From Paenibacillus pasadenensis (lineage in GTDB: Bacteria; Bacillota; Bacilli; Paenibacillales; Paenibacillaceae), in assembly GCF_023715725.1 (NCBI RefSeq), contig NZ_JAMBOT010000002.1, positions 620,001-684,000 on the forward strand: a DNA stretch of 64,000 nucleotides, given 5' to 3'. Made by a program: the position numbers and the translations under genes. The notes beneath the pieces are model-generated. The model did not search any database and had not been told where the DNA came from. It was given only the letters and a program-made list of their open reading frames with translations. Position 1 is the first letter of the stretch. The number at the start of each line of letters is the position of its first letter. Of this stretch, positions 62,419-64,000 are shown one piece after another.

Positions 62419-62946
62419 ATGAGAGCGGGAGCGGGAATAAGGATGGCTGCTGCTGGAGCAGCAGCTGTCGGCGCCATTTTACTGCTAGCGGTTGTGCCTT
62501 TTCATGCAGATATGTTTAAAGGTGACGAAAGGGCTGTATTTAGAACGGAGCTGCCAACGGCGCTTGGGCATACAAATTTGGTCGACGAGCTGCAGGAGCT
62601 GCAGCTGTCTGAAAAGCTGAGACGAGTTGATTGGAACGGAAGCGTGTTAAAGATCGAGCTAAACCGTGACGCCGAGAGCAGCTCAGACATTTTGCTCCGC
62701 GACGATCTGCTCAAGCTGGCCCGGCTTAGCTTCGTCCGCAGCTCCAACGTCTCCCGGTTGCTCGTCAGGCTGGATACGCCGGAAGGAACGCATATCGCTG
62801 CTGCCGACCTGAGACGGACGGACGCATGGATAACACCGGGCGAGCTGCGTGACTGGAGCGGAATTAACCTGGAGACGGATCCGTTCTGGCAAGAGCGGTT
62901 AAGGCTGGTCTTTTTTTCGCCAAAGGAAGCACCTAAGCCGCTATAG
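62419..62946 (+). CDS. Membrane-anchored hypothetical protein between mtrB and hepS
   Basis: 175 residues. One N-terminal hydrophobic segment (AAAGAAAVGAILLLAVV) and a soluble outside domain, predicted alpha/beta (LRRVDWNGSVLKIELNRD; LLVRLDTPEGTHIAAADLRR). No domain recognised. ATG 62419 follows CGGAGGGGGG. Adjacent genes suggest a backbone rather than mobile position; it has no counterpart at this place in B. subtilis. Confidence 0.62.
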   Translation: MRAGAGIRMAAAGAAAVGAILLLAVVPFHADMFKGDERAVFRTELPTALGHTNLVDELQELQLSEKLRRVDWNGSVLKIELNRDAESSSDILLRDDLLKLARLSFVRSSNVSRLLVRLDTPEGTHIAAADLRRTDAWITPGELRDWSGINLETDPFWQERLRLVFFSPKEAPKPL

Positions 62947-63089
62947 AGCGATTTTCAACCGGAGTCCGGCGTGCTTCGGGCAAAGGCTTTCAAGCATCGT
63001 GTGTTTTGTGCTTGTCCGCCGCAATTGTGGTATACTAGTTTAGATTATGGAACGGTTGTGTCTTGCCGTTAGGTTCGGAGGCTTACCTC

Positions 63090-63953
63090 ATGACAGAATA
63101 CCGAATACCCGCGTTAGCCAGCAAGTATACGAAGCACGATATGATCCAGCGCTATGCGGATCTGCCTCCGTTTCCGGATGCCCGCATCCGGCTGTTACAC
63201 CGTTTTCTGCAGCACGGCTCCTCCTTGGAGCAAGACGAGCTGCAATCGCTTGCCGTTTCACTCGTCCAGCTTGGACTGGATACCCATGATTTTGTCGATA
63301 TTGAAGCCGGCGACCGCGACATGTTTCAGATGAGACAGCGGCAGCTGCGCGTGCTGGCGGGCGACTATTTTAGCAGCCGCTTTTACCAGCTGCTGGCGGG
63401 AGCGGGCAACATCGATTTGATCCGGACGCTGAGCGGTGCGATCTGCGAAGCGAACCGGCTCAAGACCGAGCTATATTTGCGGATGAAGAAACGCCGCATT
63501 GGAGCAGAGGAGTATGTGGAGCTGCAAAGCCGGATCCGGGCTGTCCTTTTCCTCGGCTTTAGCGAGGTTTTGGAGGAAGGGCTGAAATCCGTCTGGGAAG
63601 AGCTTGTAATGGCAATTTCCAAGCTGGAGGTCCTGGCTGCAGAGCGTTTGAAGCTGGAGCAGGCCGGGCAATTCGGCGGCAGCTGGGGGTATTGGTATGT
63701 GCTGGAGCATGGCGATTCCCGGGACAGGACCCTCCTTGAGGGAGAACCGGAGAACAAGTCATGCCCATTGATTGAAAAATATGGCCTGGCCGCATTGCTG
63801 GCGGACAAGCTCGGCTCCTGCGCGGCCCGTTACAGGCAGCTCTCAGCTTCGCTTGCCCCGTCCAAACTGGCGGAAGAGGCGGCAATGATCGCTGATCTTC
63901 TGCTTCGCCCCTCACGCGGAGTGGCGGCCGGAACGGCAGGTGAATCGAGGTGA
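63090..63953 (+). CDS. hepS: Heptaprenyl diphosphate synthase component I
   Basis: 287 residues. All-helical, with the HEPPP_synt_1 pattern (YADLPPFPDARIRLLHRFLQH, VLAGDYFSSRFYQLLAGAGNIDLIRTLS). The small regulatory subunit that partners HepT to make the C35 chain of menaquinone. ATG 63090 follows CGGAGG; the frame opens at 63063. hepS-menG-hepT is the Bacillus order, and menG starts next. Confidence 0.9.
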   Translation: MTEYRIPALASKYTKHDMIQRYADLPPFPDARIRLLHRFLQHGSSLEQDELQSLAVSLVQLGLDTHDFVDIEAGDRDMFQMRQRQLRVLAGDYFSSRFYQLLAGAGNIDLIRTLSGAICEANRLKTELYLRMKKRRIGAEEYVELQSRIRAVLFLGFSEVLEEGLKSVWEELVMAISKLEVLAAERLKLEQAGQFGGSWGYWYVLEHGDSRDRTLLEGEPENKSCPLIEKYGLAALLADKLGSCAARYRQLSASLAPSKLAEEAAMIADLLLRPSRGVAAGTAGESR

Positions 63954-63961
63954 CAGCGAAG

Positions 63962-64000
63962 ATGGACTCCAAGGAAACACATGTTCATGCGGTATTTCAG
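63962..64000 (+). CDS. menG: Demethylmenaquinone methyltransferase, first 13 codons
   Basis: Runs off the right edge. ATG 63962 follows GAGGTGA (63947-63953). MDSKETHVHAVFQ fits the N-terminus of MenG/UbiE (B. subtilis MQDSKEQRVHGVFE). Supported mainly by position after hepS. Confidence 0.75.
   Translation, partial: MDSKETHVHAVFQ

Overview
The window is chromosomal DNA from an endospore-forming, Gram-positive, moderately GC-rich Firmicute, most likely a Paenibacillus or close relative (inference). Three things point there. The window carries a dense set of sporulation genes (spoIIM, spoIIAA-AB-sigF, spoVAA/AB/AF, dacF, dacB-spmAB, spoVIF, spoIVA, ypeB, gerW-like). Gene order follows Bacillus subtilis from nudF to menG. 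Strong AGGAGG-type ribosome sites are often paired with TTG or GTG starts. Nearly everything is on the + strand.

Layout: 1-3900 holds nudF (3' end), spoIIM, fur, yqzK, xerD and a purine nucleoside phosphorylase. 3990-11100 is the forespore block: spo0E-like, dacF, spoIIAA-spoIIAB-sigF, then a reduced spoVA operon whose SpoVAF carries a ~350-residue charged N-terminal extension. 11250-13125 has lysA and ppiB. 13141-17181 is the riboflavin operon (ribD-E-BA-H) behind an FMN riboswitch. 17218-18568 has scpA-scpB. A divergent LysR/MFS pair (18645-20925) looks like an accessory insertion. 21040-25807 has DUF2953/gerW, dacB-spmA-spmB and rluB. 25886-31592 is resABCDE (cytochrome c maturation plus its two-component system). 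serA lies on the - strand (31761-33353) behind a long, structured, terminator-containing leader.

33784-39613 is a less conserved stretch of membrane and envelope genes (CPBP protease, metallophosphoesterase, polysaccharide deacetylase, mecA, prsW). 39668-48890 has a small Cys-rich gene, ypeB, ypfA/B, cmk, plsC, an S1-domain protein, a YIEGIA protein with its small partner, der and plsY. 48902-54012 has gpsA, spoVIF, a DUF2768 gene, two adjacent 2Fe-2S ferredoxins, a lipoprotein and spoIVA.

54100-62000 is the main accessory region. It has a degraded sugar-binding lipoprotein gene with a cre-like site, hbs, a tRNA-Pro(GGG), and a very large, frameshifted, surface-anchored GH78 alpha-L-rhamnosidase (F5/8C x2, Pro-Thr linker, SLH x3). 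A decayed direct repeat of the tRNA 3' half lies beyond the rhamnosidase, so the segment between the two tRNA sequences looks like an island at a tRNA. The backbone resumes with mtrB (TRAP), an unrecognised membrane-anchored protein, hepS and the first codons of menG.

The most interesting signals are the serA leader RNA, whose predicted transcription start falls on the first base of a closing stem; the SpoVAF extension with repeated acidic Trp/Leu-Leu motifs; and the tRNA-Pro-bounded rhamnosidase segment. Family assignments come from reading the translations and gene order. No database search was run, and promoter and RNA-fold calls are by eye.
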